DNA of 64,000 nt. Origin: JANWYT01 sp034437555. GTDB taxonomy: Bacteria; Chloroflexota; Anaerolineae; Aggregatilineales; Phototrophicaceae. This document shows positions 53,666 to 62,713 of the stretch, piece by piece. The stretch spans positions 62,001 to 126,000 of the forward strand of contig DAOTTQ010000029.1 in assembly GCA_034437555.1 (NCBI GenBank), in the 5' to 3' direction. The number at the start of each line of letters is the position of its first letter. Positions within the stretch are counted from its first letter, which is position 1. The position numbers and the translations under genes were made by a program. The notes under the pieces were generated by a model. The model was not told the origin of the DNA. It did no database searches and was given only the letters and a program-made list of their open reading frames with translations.

Positions 53666-54733
53666 TTATGCCCAGCGCACGTTGACGGGTGTGCCAATGG
53701 AGGTAAAGTTAAAGAACCATTCGGCATCGTCATTACGCATGTTCACGCAACCACGGCTCATGGGTTGCCCAAAGTTATTGTGCCAATAAGTGCCGTGCAA
53801 GCCATAGCCTTGATAGAAGTACATCACATATGGCACGCCCGTCAGATAATAGCCGGGACCACTCATGGTTTGTGAGGTGTAGCGCAGGTAAATTTTATAG
53901 TCACCTTGCACGGTAGGGGTAGCGGGTAAACCTGTAGAGACTAGTGCTGCCCGTTGAAGCACGCCATTTTCGTAGGCATAGGTCATTTGTGTGCTTAGTA
54001 CAACGACGACTTCGCGCCCGACACCCCAACGCGCTCCTGGATCCGCGACGTTTGGCACGGGGTTGTTGCTGTTGCTATTGGCGACAGGCACCGAGCTAGG
54101 GTCGGGGATGAGAAGGCTCATTCCAGAAAACACACGGTTAGGGTCTGTGATGCTATTGGCTTCTGCGATGCGTGTCCAACTAACGCCATAGGCGCGGGCA
54201 ATGCCGGACAGATATTCGCCCGCTTGTACGGTGTGATACACTGAACTGGTGCTGGGCGTGCTGGCAGGCTGGTTATTGTTTTCCGTGACTGGTATAGATA
54301 AGCTAGACGACCAAATTTGTAGGGTTTGCCCCGCAAGGATGCGGTCGGGATTTTGGATGTTATTGGATTGCAACAATTGCTCTAGTGTCACGTTATAGTT
54401 GGCAGCGATGATTTTTAGGGTTTCGCCACGCTGAATCACGTGCGTGATGGGTGTTGCGCTTACTAGTGGGTTATTGACTTCAACGGCGTTTGATGAAACA
54501 GACGCAAGTCCCGGAATGACCAAAACTTGCCCACTAAAAATGCGTTTGGTGTCTGTGATGTTATTGGCTTGTGCCAATGCTCCCATGTCTACGCCATACT
54601 TTAGGGCAATCCGAAACAGATTCTCGCCACTTTGGATGGTGTGCGTTACTTGTTGGTCCTGGGCAAGTGTGGGTATTAGCCCCATCACAAACATACTAAT
54701 GAGCAAAACAATGCGCGTTACGGTAGTCTTCAT
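53666..54733 (-). CDS. Secreted LysM and L,D-transpeptidase (YkuD) protein
   Basis: A 355-residue exported protein: signal peptide (about 1-25), three LysM repeats (about 31-75, 96-140, 165-210; each opens with HTIQSGE, HVIQRGE or HTVQAGE), and a YkuD catalytic domain (about 240-355) with GLHGTYW and the nucleophile Cys in SRGCVNM. LysM binds peptidoglycan and YkuD forms 3-3 crosslinks or attaches proteins to it. ATG 54733 is chosen because the signal peptide begins there; the longer frame to 54814 is not signal-like. The -10 region upstream lies in a palindrome (54765-54781). Confidence 0.93.
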   Translation of the reverse strand: MKTTVTRIVLLISMFVMGLIPTLAQDQQVTHTIQSGENLFRIALKYGVDMGALAQANNITDTKRIFSGQVLVIPGLASVSSNAVEVNNPLVSATPITHVIQRGETLKIIAANYNVTLEQLLQSNNIQNPDRILAGQTLQIWSSSLSIPVTENNNQPASTPSTSSVYHTVQAGEYLSGIARAYGVSWTRIAEANSITDPNRVFSGMSLLIPDPSSVPVANSNSNNPVPNVADPGARWGVGREVVVVLSTQMTYAYENGVLQRAALVSTGLPATPTVQGDYKIYLRYTSQTMSGPGYYLTGVPYVMYFYQGYGLHGTYWHNNFGQPMSRGCVNMRNDDAEWFFNFTSIGTPVNVRWA

Positions 54734-54764
54734 GTGATTTAAGTCGCTTTCTTTGTGGTCTTTT

Positions 54765-54781
54765 AGTCTATTATATAGACT
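54765..54781 (-). promoter_or_regulatory. Palindrome over the putative -10 of the L,D-transpeptidase gene
   Basis: AGTCTAT-TAT-ATAGACT is an inverted repeat with 7-base arms and 3-base centre. On the minus strand it contains TATAAT (54775-54770), a likely -10, so a bound regulator would block RNA polymerase. No convincing -35 was found. Confidence 0.45.
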
Positions 54782-54910
54782 TATTTCGAGACTTGCTTGT
54801 TCCATTAAAGCCAAAATTGTGTGATTTTTCTAACGGAGCAATTGCAGGGCATTTTTTTTGCCTGTACAATCCCATTTATTAGCAGACCGCGTTTTACCGA
54901 CAGGCTACGC

Positions 54911-57076
54911 ATGTTATTAAGATTATATCGCTTAACAGATAAATTGGGTGTGACAATTCTTAAGGTGGGTGCGCTCGTGGGCGACTCTCTCTTTGGGGGT
55001 GTTGGTACACTTTGGCAAACACTACGCCAAGTTGTGGTGGGCATCATTGGTTTTGTGATGCTGATTGTTGGCGTACTCATCGGGCTGATGCTTGGTATTT
55101 TAAGAGGGCTTTGGCGTGGCATACGCGGGTTCTTTAAGCTTGTTTGGCGTGCCATAGGTGGCGCATGGCGGCTGGCGCAAGGACGAACGAGTGCGGTTTC
55201 GCCTGCAGGCAATTTGCCCAGAACACGAGTTGCCACAGGAGGTGTTTTAGCGCGTAATACGGCGCGTGTAGAGCCTGATAATGTGAAAGTGGCAGAAGAC
55301 CCGTTAAGAGTGCAAAATCGCCGTTTAAGCGCGTTGGTGATTCTTTTGGGTGCGCTCGTGGTGGGCGCGTTACTATGGGCAACCGACCCTTCGAGGGGAG
55401 AGCAAACCACTATTGTGGGGGGCGGAACAGGTAGCTTACTGCTGCCGAATGCTACGCCCGAACCGACATCAGAAGGCGTGAGCTTGGCGGGAATTGCAAC
55501 GCCGATTTCTGTTGCTAGCCCGATTCCACAAGCCCTGCGTGAAGGTGGGACTGTGGCGTATACTGTACGCGAAGCAGGACAAAGTGACCTGTGGTTGGTG
55601 GGGGTGGGGTCAAGGACACCCATTCGTATTACCAATGATACCAGCGATGAGCGTGACCCAGCATGGAGCTGGGATGGTGCGCGCTTGGCGTATACTTCAC
55701 GGAAAACGGGCAACTGGGCAATTTTTGTTTATGACCTGCCCACACAAGCCACCGCGCAAATCACATTTGATTTGTCGTTTAAGGGCAACCCGCGCTGGTC
55801 GCCTGATAATTTGTTTATTGCCTACGAAAGCTATCAAGGCAACAATTTAGACGTTTACGCTGTGCCGATTGATGGTTCTGAACAAGCGATTCGCATTACA
55901 GACCATCCCGCCCCCGATTTTTCGCCTACGTGGTCACCTGATGGACGTAAGGTGGCATTTGTAAGCTGGCGTGATGGCAACCAAGACATTTATGTCTTTG
56001 ACCTAGACACCCTAGAAACAGCGAACATCACACAAACCGCACAACGCAACGAAGACCATCCTGCATGGTCACCTGATGGACGGTATATTGCTTATAGCGC
56101 GGTTGACCAAGGCAGTGAAAAGATTTTTGTGCAAGACTTAACGGAGGGAACGCCGACGGTCGTGAGTTTTGGGCGCACGCCCTCATGGTCACCCACGGGG
56201 GCAAGTATTACGTTTGCCGTAGATTCTTCTGAAGGTGACCAAACCTATCTTTATGTCGTGCCATTTGGCGGTACAGACACTGTAGCAACCGAAATTACAG
56301 CCGTAAGCTATGGCGCAACCGACCCCACATGGTCGCCACTCACCATACCACCCAGCCTGTTGAATTCGGGTGGTGTGCCACTGGGCGTTACGACACCGCT
56401 TTTTACAGAACAATTTGACGAGAACCCCACAGGCGCATCGTATGGCTTGCGTTCTTTGCCCGGCGTAAACGCGCCACGCGCCGTTTTGAATGACCTTGTA
56501 AACGATTCGTTTAACGCGCTACGGGCAAGCGTGCTGGCTGTTTCGGGCATTGATTACCTCGCAACACTGGATGACGCATGGTGGGATTTAGAACGCCGCC
56601 CAAGCCCTGGCGAAGACCGCCGTAGCTGGCACATGACAGGGCGTGCTTTTGCTGTGCCACGCGCCAGTATTTTAGGCTTTCCGCCTCTCATTGAAGTAGT
56701 AAAAGAGACCGTAGGTGTAAGCACGTATTGGCGTGTTTATTTGCGTGTCAACGAAGAATCGCAGGTAGGGCAATTGGGCGAGCCGTTGCGTGTAAAGCCA
56801 TGGGACTTTTTGGCAGCTACAAGCGGCGATGTAGAGGCGTTTAACAACGGCGGACGCTTGCGTGATGACATTCCCGAAGGCTACTATATTGATTTAACAC
56901 AAGTTGCCGAAGACTATGGCTGGACGCGACTGGCATCTGGCACAGACTGGCAAGCGAACGTGGCTACGCGCAACTATTGGTTGTTCATTAAGCCCGAAGG
57001 CTTGGACTGGCTAACGGCAATGCGCCAAATTTATACCGATGGCGAACTCGTCAACTTCTTACCAAGCGGGTCTTAA
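54911..57076 (+). CDS. Membrane-anchored PD40 beta-propeller protein with C-terminal extracytoplasmic domain
   Basis: A 721-residue protein. Two N-terminal amphiphilic/transmembrane segments (about 40-72) and a third helix (about 140-162, ALVILLGALVVGALLWA) anchor it. An extracytoplasmic propeller of five or so PD40/TolB-like repeats follows (about 210-460; each contains WSPDG or WSWDG and IAY/VAF), then a roughly 200-residue C-terminal domain (about 500-721). That domain has SWHMTGRAFAVPR and YYIDLTQVAEDYGW, which recall the active site of M15 DD-carboxypeptidases (SxHxxGxAxD ... W) but lack the metal-binding Asp. ATG 54911 has ACAGG seven bases upstream. A scaffolding or peptidoglycan-sensing role is inference. 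Confidence 0.8.
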   Translation: MLLRLYRLTDKLGVTILKVGALVGDSLFGGVGTLWQTLRQVVVGIIGFVMLIVGVLIGLMLGILRGLWRGIRGFFKLVWRAIGGAWRLAQGRTSAVSPAGNLPRTRVATGGVLARNTARVEPDNVKVAEDPLRVQNRRLSALVILLGALVVGALLWATDPSRGEQTTIVGGGTGSLLLPNATPEPTSEGVSLAGIATPISVASPIPQALREGGTVAYTVREAGQSDLWLVGVGSRTPIRITNDTSDERDPAWSWDGARLAYTSRKTGNWAIFVYDLPTQATAQITFDLSFKGNPRWSPDNLFIAYESYQGNNLDVYAVPIDGSEQAIRITDHPAPDFSPTWSPDGRKVAFVSWRDGNQDIYVFDLDTLETANITQTAQRNEDHPAWSPDGRYIAYSAVDQGSEKIFVQDLTEGTPTVVSFGRTPSWSPTGASITFAVDSSEGDQTYLYVVPFGGTDTVATEITAVSYGATDPTWSPLTIPPSLLNSGGVPLGVTTPLFTEQFDENPTGASYGLRSLPGVNAPRAVLNDLVNDSFNALRASVLAVSGIDYLATLDDAWWDLERRPSPGEDRRSWHMTGRAFAVPRASILGFPPLIEVVKETVGVSTYWRVYLRVNEESQVGQLGEPLRVKPWDFLAATSGDVEAFNNGGRLRDDIPEGYYIDLTQVAEDYGWTRLASGTDWQANVATRNYWLFIKPEGLDWLTAMRQIYTDGELVNFLPSGS

Positions 57077-57079
57077 GCG

Positions 57080-58354
57080 ATGTTAAAACGAGGTGGTTTA
57101 GGATTTTTGGCGTTGGTGCTGGTCGTTGGTGGGTTTGCGTTTGTGGTGTGGCAAAACTCGCAAGGGGTCGAGCCTATTGTGTCCTTTGGCATTCCGACGC
57201 AAGCCCCCCTAACAGAAACAGTCAACCCGTTGTCGTTGCTAATGCGAGAAGGCTTTGGGAGCAATTCTACGCCTTTACCCACTGTTGCCGTGCCATCTAT
57301 TAACCCTACGGTGGCACAACTGGTTTTAAGCGAGCAAACACCCACGGCTTTTAGCGCATCGGGTGCTGATGTAAGCAATGTTTTAGGGGTGCAATTGGCA
57401 ACACCGACATTGCCACCACCCACAGCACAAGATGCTGATGTAAGCATTACCGCGCAATCGGTAACTCGTGCGCCCTCTAACTATCAACCGCCCCCGCTTA
57501 TACCGCCTATCTCGCGTGACCCCTTAGGACGTGACCACTATTGGCTTCAACGCCCTATTGACTCTAATGCCCAAAATTGGGTCTTGGGCGCGTATAGTTA
57601 TGGCTCTGATGGTCCCGACAAAAATAATCCGCTACGGGTGCATCATGGCATTGATATGCCGAATCGCGTGGGTGAGATTGTACGGGCTGCGGGCAGTGGT
57701 ACTGTAATTTGGTCGGCGGATGGGCGACAAGGCGAAACCGCTATTTTTGAAAATTCGCCAAGTTATGGTAACGTGATTTTGATTGAACATGACTTTGGCT
57801 ATAACGGACAACCCCTTTGGACACTGTATGCACATCTCTCATCGTCTTTTGTGCAGGTGGGGCAGGTCGTACAGGGGGGTGAAGCCATTGGGCAAGTGGG
57901 CGCAACGGGGAATGTGACGGGTCCTCATGTGCATTTTGAAGTAAGGCTTGGGCAAAATCGCTATGGTGCAACGTACAATCCCATTTTATGGATGGTGCCT
58001 TATGTGGGGCATGGCGTGATTGCGGGGCGCGTGGTAGATGAACGTGGAAACAATATCATGGACGCGGATATTACCATACGCAACTTTGCCACAGGGGCTG
58101 TACAAACTACAACCACCTCATACGTGTATCAAAACAATGGCTTTGACGTGAACGCAGACCCAACATGGGGGGAAAATTTTGTAGTTGCAGACCTTCCCGT
58201 AGGTAGGTATAACGTGATTGCCGTTGTGAATGGCGAGCGCATTGTACAACAAATAAATGTGCTAGAAGGCACAACTTCATTTGTAGAATTAAAGGCAAAT
58301 ACACCCAATACGCCAACCCCCGCGCCCGAAGTGACGCAAGAGAGCGGTGGGTAA
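57080..58354 (+). CDS. M23 metallopeptidase with carboxypeptidase-regulatory-like domain
   Basis: A 424-residue exported protein three bases after the PD40 gene. N-terminal anchor or signal segment about 5-27, a long Thr/Pro/Val-rich low-complexity region (about 30-145), then the M23 peptidase domain (about 160-305): HHGIDMPN supplies the first His and Asp, YAHLSS and HVHFEVR the other metal His. A C-terminal beta-sandwich (about 315-405, GHGVIAGRVVDERGNNIMDADI) looks like a carboxypeptidase regulatory-like fold, and the tail is Pro/Thr-rich. M23 enzymes cut peptidoglycan cross-links, so it probably cooperates with the LysM-YkuD protein and PD40 protein. Confidence 0.9.
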   Translation: MLKRGGLGFLALVLVVGGFAFVVWQNSQGVEPIVSFGIPTQAPLTETVNPLSLLMREGFGSNSTPLPTVAVPSINPTVAQLVLSEQTPTAFSASGADVSNVLGVQLATPTLPPPTAQDADVSITAQSVTRAPSNYQPPPLIPPISRDPLGRDHYWLQRPIDSNAQNWVLGAYSYGSDGPDKNNPLRVHHGIDMPNRVGEIVRAAGSGTVIWSADGRQGETAIFENSPSYGNVILIEHDFGYNGQPLWTLYAHLSSSFVQVGQVVQGGEAIGQVGATGNVTGPHVHFEVRLGQNRYGATYNPILWMVPYVGHGVIAGRVVDERGNNIMDADITIRNFATGAVQTTTTSYVYQNNGFDVNADPTWGENFVVADLPVGRYNVIAVVNGERIVQQINVLEGTTSFVELKANTPNTPTPAPEVTQESGG

Positions 58355-58455
58355 GCGTCATAGAGTTTTTGTTTAAGATGGGTTAGACTAACGATGATTT
58401 GGCGTGAACGTGGCAAAAGATAAGGTTTTTTGCCCCACACAAGGAGAGATGTTTC

Positions 58456-60639
58456 ATGAGAAAAATACGCTTTATGGCTGTGATAGCCATTGTACTACTC
58501 ACAGCTATGATGAGCTTACAAGCACAAACCCCCGCACTTGTTTTAACAAGAGGTAGCGGGGCAACGGCAACACTTGGCAATGAGACGCTGGCACAAGTTT
58601 ACTTTTTCGTGGCTTTAGAGGGCGAAATTATCTCTTTAGCTGGCGAAGGTACAGACGGTTTAAACATTGGGCTTTTGCTAACCGATAAGGCAGGCGCAAC
58701 ACTGGCGCAGGCAGTCCCTAATGAAGCAGGACAAGCCAATATTAGTAACTTGGCGATTCCCGCAACGGATAACTATTTTGTGACCGTATTCGCCGTCAGT
58801 GGTACAGGCACTTACACAGTTGCATTGTCAGGGGATATTACGTCTACTGTTCCTGATGAAACGGCAACAGAAGAAGCAACAGCCGTAACAGAGGACGCAG
58901 CTTCTGTGCAGTTTGGCGTTGTGCCTACCCCTGTAGGGCAACAAGCGACTACAACAGGCACATCAACCGCAGAGAACTTTAAGGTTCATACGGCAGAATC
59001 GCCTATTTTACTGGCGAATGGGCTAGAAGTGCGCCTTGAATGGACGGCAGCTGTTGACTTGAACTTAGAGGTTCGCGACCCCATTGGCAATACGCTGTAT
59101 TTTGACCAACGCACGACCAATAACGGCGGTACATTTGGGTTTGACGCGAATGGCTTTTGCCAAATTATCACCCCTAATCCTGTAGAAACAGCCACATGGA
59201 CACCGGGCTTTTTGCCTGTAGGTAACTATGAAATCTTGGTGTTCTATCGCCAAGCCTGCCAGACAGCAGAAGCCGTGCAGTTTAACATTGTTGTTACTGC
59301 GGATGGGGTTACATTGCCCCCCGTACAAGGCACACTCAATCCGCCTTTATCGGATACACAAAGCGTGTATTTGTCGAGCTTTAGAGTGCTATCGGATGGG
59401 AGCGCACTAACCGCGCAAGGTGGTGCGTATCCTGATACCGCAATTAACCAATTGACTGCTCCCTTTAGTGAAGTACAAGCTAATGCCCGCCTTGTTACCC
59501 CTGGCAGTATGGCGCGTGGTGCGGTGGTTGAAGACCAATACTACTTATCGTATCGATTTACAGCACTGGAAAATGACCTTGTCACAGTGTCTTTAGATTC
59601 TGATTCGGGTAATTTGGACACGCTGTTACAAGTGGTGGATAGCAATGGTAACTTGATTGCTGTAAATGACGATGCAAATAACACACGCAATAGCCAAGTG
59701 CAAAACTTGCGCCTTGCTACGGCAGGTGATTATTACATTGTGGCAACGCGCTATGGCAAAGAGTTTGGTGGCACAGAAGGTAACTTCCAACTGAACGTAC
59801 AAGGCGGGGTAGCCACCGTGCCATCCGAAGTACAAGCCCTTAACCTAGCACCCGCAGACATTCAAATTGTTTTAACGTGGGCAACCCCTGCGGACTTGCA
59901 ATTGCTGGTACGTGACCCTATTGGTGACTCTGTGTTTGATGATGCGCCCAGCGTTGCTAGTGGCGGGCAACTAGCCTTGGCGGGCAATGTAAACTGTGTT
60001 GCTGCAACGACGGGTGTTCCTGCCTCTTATGTGGTGTGGCCCTCTGGTTTCTTGCGCCCCGGCAGCTATGAAATTGAAGTGTGGTATCAGTCGGCATGTA
60101 ACACAACGATTGTTCCTGAATTTACACTAACGGTTTTGGTACGTGGGCAAATTGTGACTGTAGAACGCCAACGCCCACAGCTAAACCAACGTTATGTGCT
60201 GTCGTTCATCATTAACCCTGATAACACGGTGATTCCGCGATTGGGAGGGTATGCAGCCAATGACGCACAAGCCCTAGACTATCAAAGCCGTGTTGCCACT
60301 CCCACTTCGTTTAATCAATCGCTTATTGGTACGATTACCAATGACAATGTGTTTGATGCGTATAGCTTTCAAGGTGTGGCGGGGCAAAGCGTGACGGTTA
60401 GCATGGCAAGCACCACCACAACGTTAGATACCAAGCTAGTATTGCTTGCGCCCAGTGGCATCCAAGTGGCTGAAAACGATGATTCGGGTGCGGGGTCGAT
60501 TACGGGTCGCAGAAGCGATGCACTGATTGGTAACTATATCCTGACAGAATCGGGCGAGTATAAGATTGTCGCTACGCGCTATGCAACGCTGTTTGGTGGC
60601 ACCATAGGCGGCTACTCTTTAACAGTACAAGGGAACTAA
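58456..60639 (+). CDS. Large secreted protein with PPC domains and a duplicated Cys-containing module
   Basis: A 727-residue exported protein: signal peptide about 1-24, a PPC-like domain (about 35-130), an Ala/Thr/Glu/Val linker, module A (about 190-300, LEVRDPIGNTLYF, FLPVGNYEILVFYRQAC), a second PPC domain (about 345-460, DTLLQVVDSNGN), module B (about 470-570, LLVRDPIGDSVF, FLRPGSYEIEVWYQSAC) and a third PPC domain (about 610-727, DTKLVLLAPSGIQ). Modules A and B are clear duplicates and each carries two Cys likely to bond. No catalytic motif was found. PPC domains are usually adhesive or chaperone-like beta-sandwiches. Start has AAGGAGAG eight bases upstream. Confidence 0.85.
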   Translation: MRKIRFMAVIAIVLLTAMMSLQAQTPALVLTRGSGATATLGNETLAQVYFFVALEGEIISLAGEGTDGLNIGLLLTDKAGATLAQAVPNEAGQANISNLAIPATDNYFVTVFAVSGTGTYTVALSGDITSTVPDETATEEATAVTEDAASVQFGVVPTPVGQQATTTGTSTAENFKVHTAESPILLANGLEVRLEWTAAVDLNLEVRDPIGNTLYFDQRTTNNGGTFGFDANGFCQIITPNPVETATWTPGFLPVGNYEILVFYRQACQTAEAVQFNIVVTADGVTLPPVQGTLNPPLSDTQSVYLSSFRVLSDGSALTAQGGAYPDTAINQLTAPFSEVQANARLVTPGSMARGAVVEDQYYLSYRFTALENDLVTVSLDSDSGNLDTLLQVVDSNGNLIAVNDDANNTRNSQVQNLRLATAGDYYIVATRYGKEFGGTEGNFQLNVQGGVATVPSEVQALNLAPADIQIVLTWATPADLQLLVRDPIGDSVFDDAPSVASGGQLALAGNVNCVAATTGVPASYVVWPSGFLRPGSYEIEVWYQSACNTTIVPEFTLTVLVRGQIVTVERQRPQLNQRYVLSFIINPDNTVIPRLGGYAANDAQALDYQSRVATPTSFNQSLIGTITNDNVFDAYSFQGVAGQSVTVSMASTTTTLDTKLVLLAPSGIQVAENDDSGAGSITGRRSDALIGNYILTESGEYKIVATRYATLFGGTIGGYSLTVQGN

Positions 60640-60654
60640 AGATCACTTTTTCGG

Positions 60655-60671
60655 GGGGGCATGTCGCCCCC
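60655..60671 (+). terminator. GC-rich hairpin after the PPC protein gene
   Basis: GGGGGC / GCCCCC stem (60655-60660 and 60666-60671) with loop ATGTC. No U-run follows, so termination would be Rho-dependent or weak. Confidence 0.4.
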
Positions 60672-60754
60672 TGATGATTGTTTAGGTATGGTATATCTTT
60701 GAGGTGTCATTTATACTTGTGAAGCGAATAACAACCGACTTGAAAGTAGCCAAT

Positions 60755-61459
60755 ATGAAAAAGCGGTTTCTCTGGTTGGTGGTCTTGGCGGTTGCCTTTT
60801 TGGCAGCATGTTCACCACCCCCCAAACTAAGAGATGAATCCTTCTTAAAAGATACCAGTATTTTAACTGGCGAACCCTGTTCTGCACCTTGCTGGCGCAA
60901 CATCACCCCAGGAGAAACCTCTTGGAACGGCGCGCTAACGATTGTGGAGGATAGCCTAGACTTTGCTAACATAGAACAACCAAGCATCCCAGACTCTAGT
61001 GCGCGTTTAGTTGATTTTAACGCCAAAGATGGCTCCCGTTGTTGCCGTGTGTATAGTCAGGACGGAAGAACGGTGACATCTGTTTTAACATTGCTTGCCC
61101 CTGATATGATTTTTGGTGACATTATCGAGAAGTACGGTGAACCTGCCTACTTTACAGTAGAAACCGTTACTGATGACCAAGCTTTAGTTTCTGCGTTATT
61201 TACGGACGTGCCACTGATTACTTATGTGTTTAGTGCGGGTCTTGTAGAAGGCGAAATTGCGCCAAGTAGTGAAATTGTGGGTGCTATTTACCTTACAAAA
61301 GAGGATATGGACTCTGTGATTGTGGGTAGCCAGCTTTATGAATGGCGTGGCTATGGCAAGTTATCAGAGTTGGCAGATGGTGAATTTGACGTAACTCCCT
61401 TCCCAGAGGCAAACCTTGAGGAAGACATCGAAGCCATCATTGAAGAAGCAGGAAGCTAA
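60755..61459 (+). CDS. Secreted lipoprotein of unknown function
   Basis: A 234-residue protein with a lipoprotein signal peptide ending in the lipobox LAAC (Cys19). The mature part is acidic, with a motif GEPCSAPCWRNITPGETS (near residues 40-57) containing two Cys that may form a disulfide, an adjacent Cys pair further on (CCRVY), and a mostly beta C-terminal half. I recognise no family. ATG 60755 is chosen because the signal peptide starts there; the frame continues 17 codons upstream. Attached to the outer face of the cytoplasmic membrane by its acylated Cys. Confidence 0.75.
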   Translation: MKKRFLWLVVLAVAFLAACSPPPKLRDESFLKDTSILTGEPCSAPCWRNITPGETSWNGALTIVEDSLDFANIEQPSIPDSSARLVDFNAKDGSRCCRVYSQDGRTVTSVLTLLAPDMIFGDIIEKYGEPAYFTVETVTDDQALVSALFTDVPLITYVFSAGLVEGEIAPSSEIVGAIYLTKEDMDSVIVGSQLYEWRGYGKLSELADGEFDVTPFPEANLEEDIEAIIEEAGS

Positions 61460-61497
61460 ACCCAAGAGTTATTTATTGAAGAAGGAGATGGGCGACC

Positions 61498-62187
61498 ATG
61501 ACTGAAGAAACTACAACTGCCCCCCTTACATTGGATACGTTACAACCGGGAACACCCGTTACTGGTACCATTACCCGCCTGATTTTATCGGGTGCATTGG
61601 TAAACATCGGGCTAGAACAGGACGCACTTTTGCACATTTCGCAATTGGGCAAGTCCGACTTTCGGAACGTAGAAGATGTACTTAATCAGGGGCAAAGTCT
61701 TGAAAGCTATGTGCTAAAAGTAGATGTTGACCGTGTTGCATTGACGATGGTAAAACCCCCGTCCTTGCCTTGGTCTAACCTGCATGTGGGCGAAACCTAC
61801 CGTGGTACAGTAACACGCATTGAAAAGTTTGGGGCGTTCGTGGACATTGGCGCAGAACGTCCTGGCATGGTGCATGTTAGCGAGATGGCGGATGGCTATG
61901 TGCAATCCCCTGACGAAGTGGTGCGTGTAGGCGATGTTATTGAAGTGCGGGTGATTAAACTCAATCGCAAGAAACGCCAAATCGACCTTAGCATGAAAGA
62001 AGAAGTGTCTGAAAACGTGGTGATGGAAGCCGAAGAAGAATTGCCAACCGCAATGGCAATGGCACTTAATCGCGCTCGTAGCCAATCACGCCGTGAAGAT
62101 TCTCGCAATAGCGACAGACGCTCACGGGTAAAAGACGACCAAGAAGAAATTTTCAAGCGCACATTGCGCTCGCTAAACAACAAGTAA
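61498..62187 (+). CDS. Protein with two S1 RNA-binding domains
   Basis: A 229-residue protein with two S1 (OB-fold) domains at about residues 15-80 (TPVTGTITRLILSGALVNIG) and 95-165 (GETYRGTVTRIEKFGAFVDIG; PGMVHVSEMADGY), then a charged, basic tail. It resembles truncated ribosomal protein S1 or YfgF/CvfB-like RNA-binding proteins; two domains are too few for a full S1 protein. Likely cytosolic and RNA-binding; precise role unknown. AAGGAGATG lies nine bases before the ATG. A strong terminator follows. Confidence 0.88.
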   Translation: MTEETTTAPLTLDTLQPGTPVTGTITRLILSGALVNIGLEQDALLHISQLGKSDFRNVEDVLNQGQSLESYVLKVDVDRVALTMVKPPSLPWSNLHVGETYRGTVTRIEKFGAFVDIGAERPGMVHVSEMADGYVQSPDEVVRVGDVIEVRVIKLNRKKRQIDLSMKEEVSENVVMEAEEELPTAMAMALNRARSQSRREDSRNSDRRSRVKDDQEEIFKRTLRSLNNK

Positions 62188-62190
62188 ATT

Positions 62191-62224
62191 AAAAAGGCGA
62201 CTTCAGCATGAGGTCGCCTTTTTT
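62191..62224 (+). terminator. Intrinsic terminator after the S1-domain gene
   Basis: AAAAAGGCGAC (62191-62201) pairs with GTCGCCTTTTT (62213-62223) around an 11-base loop; the T-run continues. Its symmetric A/T flanks suit both this gene and the convergent VKOR gene. Confidence 0.85.
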
Positions 62225-62233
62225 GATGTGGTT

Positions 62234-62713
62234 TTAGTCTGTTTGTAGGCTTTTATATAGGCGGAAGCACACAATCCCAAACAGAACCGTAAAATTGGCT
62301 TCGTGGCTTAAACACCATGGACAAAGCGTTTGTAGTAAGAAGAACTGCACGTAAACGAGCCACATTGAGAACATCCACGCAAAAAGTGCTAGCCCAAACT
62401 GTAAGAAGATGCCGTATTCGCGTAAAAATGACACTCGATTTTCAAAGAGTGCCAGCACCCCCAAGATAACGTAAACCGCAAACCCTAAGTACGCGACAGG
62501 GACACCGAAGAGCTGTGAGTAAAGGCTGTTAGTGACGTAATCACAGTTAAAGACGCTGTTGGCGGCACAAGCCGTTGCTGTATTGCTAAGGCGTGTATAG
62601 GACAGGTAGCCACTAATGAACAAGCCCAAGACGATAGTGACAAGAAAAGCATGCCATAGTGTAAACTTAAAACGGCTTGTTTGTGGAACTATTTCTGGTG
62701 TTGTGGTTGTCAT
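62234..62713 (-). CDS. Vitamin K epoxide reductase (VKOR) family protein
   Basis: A 159-residue integral membrane protein with four helices (about 19-41, 68-90, 101-128, 138-152). The redox centre is CPWC (C131, C134) and the loop cysteine pair is C49 and C57, the pattern of VKOR, which re-oxidises a disulfide-forming protein using quinone. It lacks the fused thioredoxin domain seen in some bacterial forms, and no DsbA-like gene is adjacent. It overlaps moeA by the ATGA tetranucleotide. A role in disulfide formation for the secreted Cys-rich proteins nearby is inference. Confidence 0.9.
   Translation of the reverse strand: MTTTTPEIVPQTSRFKFTLWHAFLVTIVLGLFISGYLSYTRLSNTATACAANSVFNCDYVTNSLYSQLFGVPVAYLGFAVYVILGVLALFENRVSFLREYGIFLQFGLALFAWMFSMWLVYVQFFLLQTLCPWCLSHEANFTVLFGIVCFRLYKSLQTD

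Noticed and set aside
54805..55713. 302-codon minus-strand frame over the PD40 protein gene
   Set aside because: Composition is Ser/Thr/Pro/Arg-rich and typical of an antisense shadow; the opposite strand has clear domains and a ribosome-binding site.
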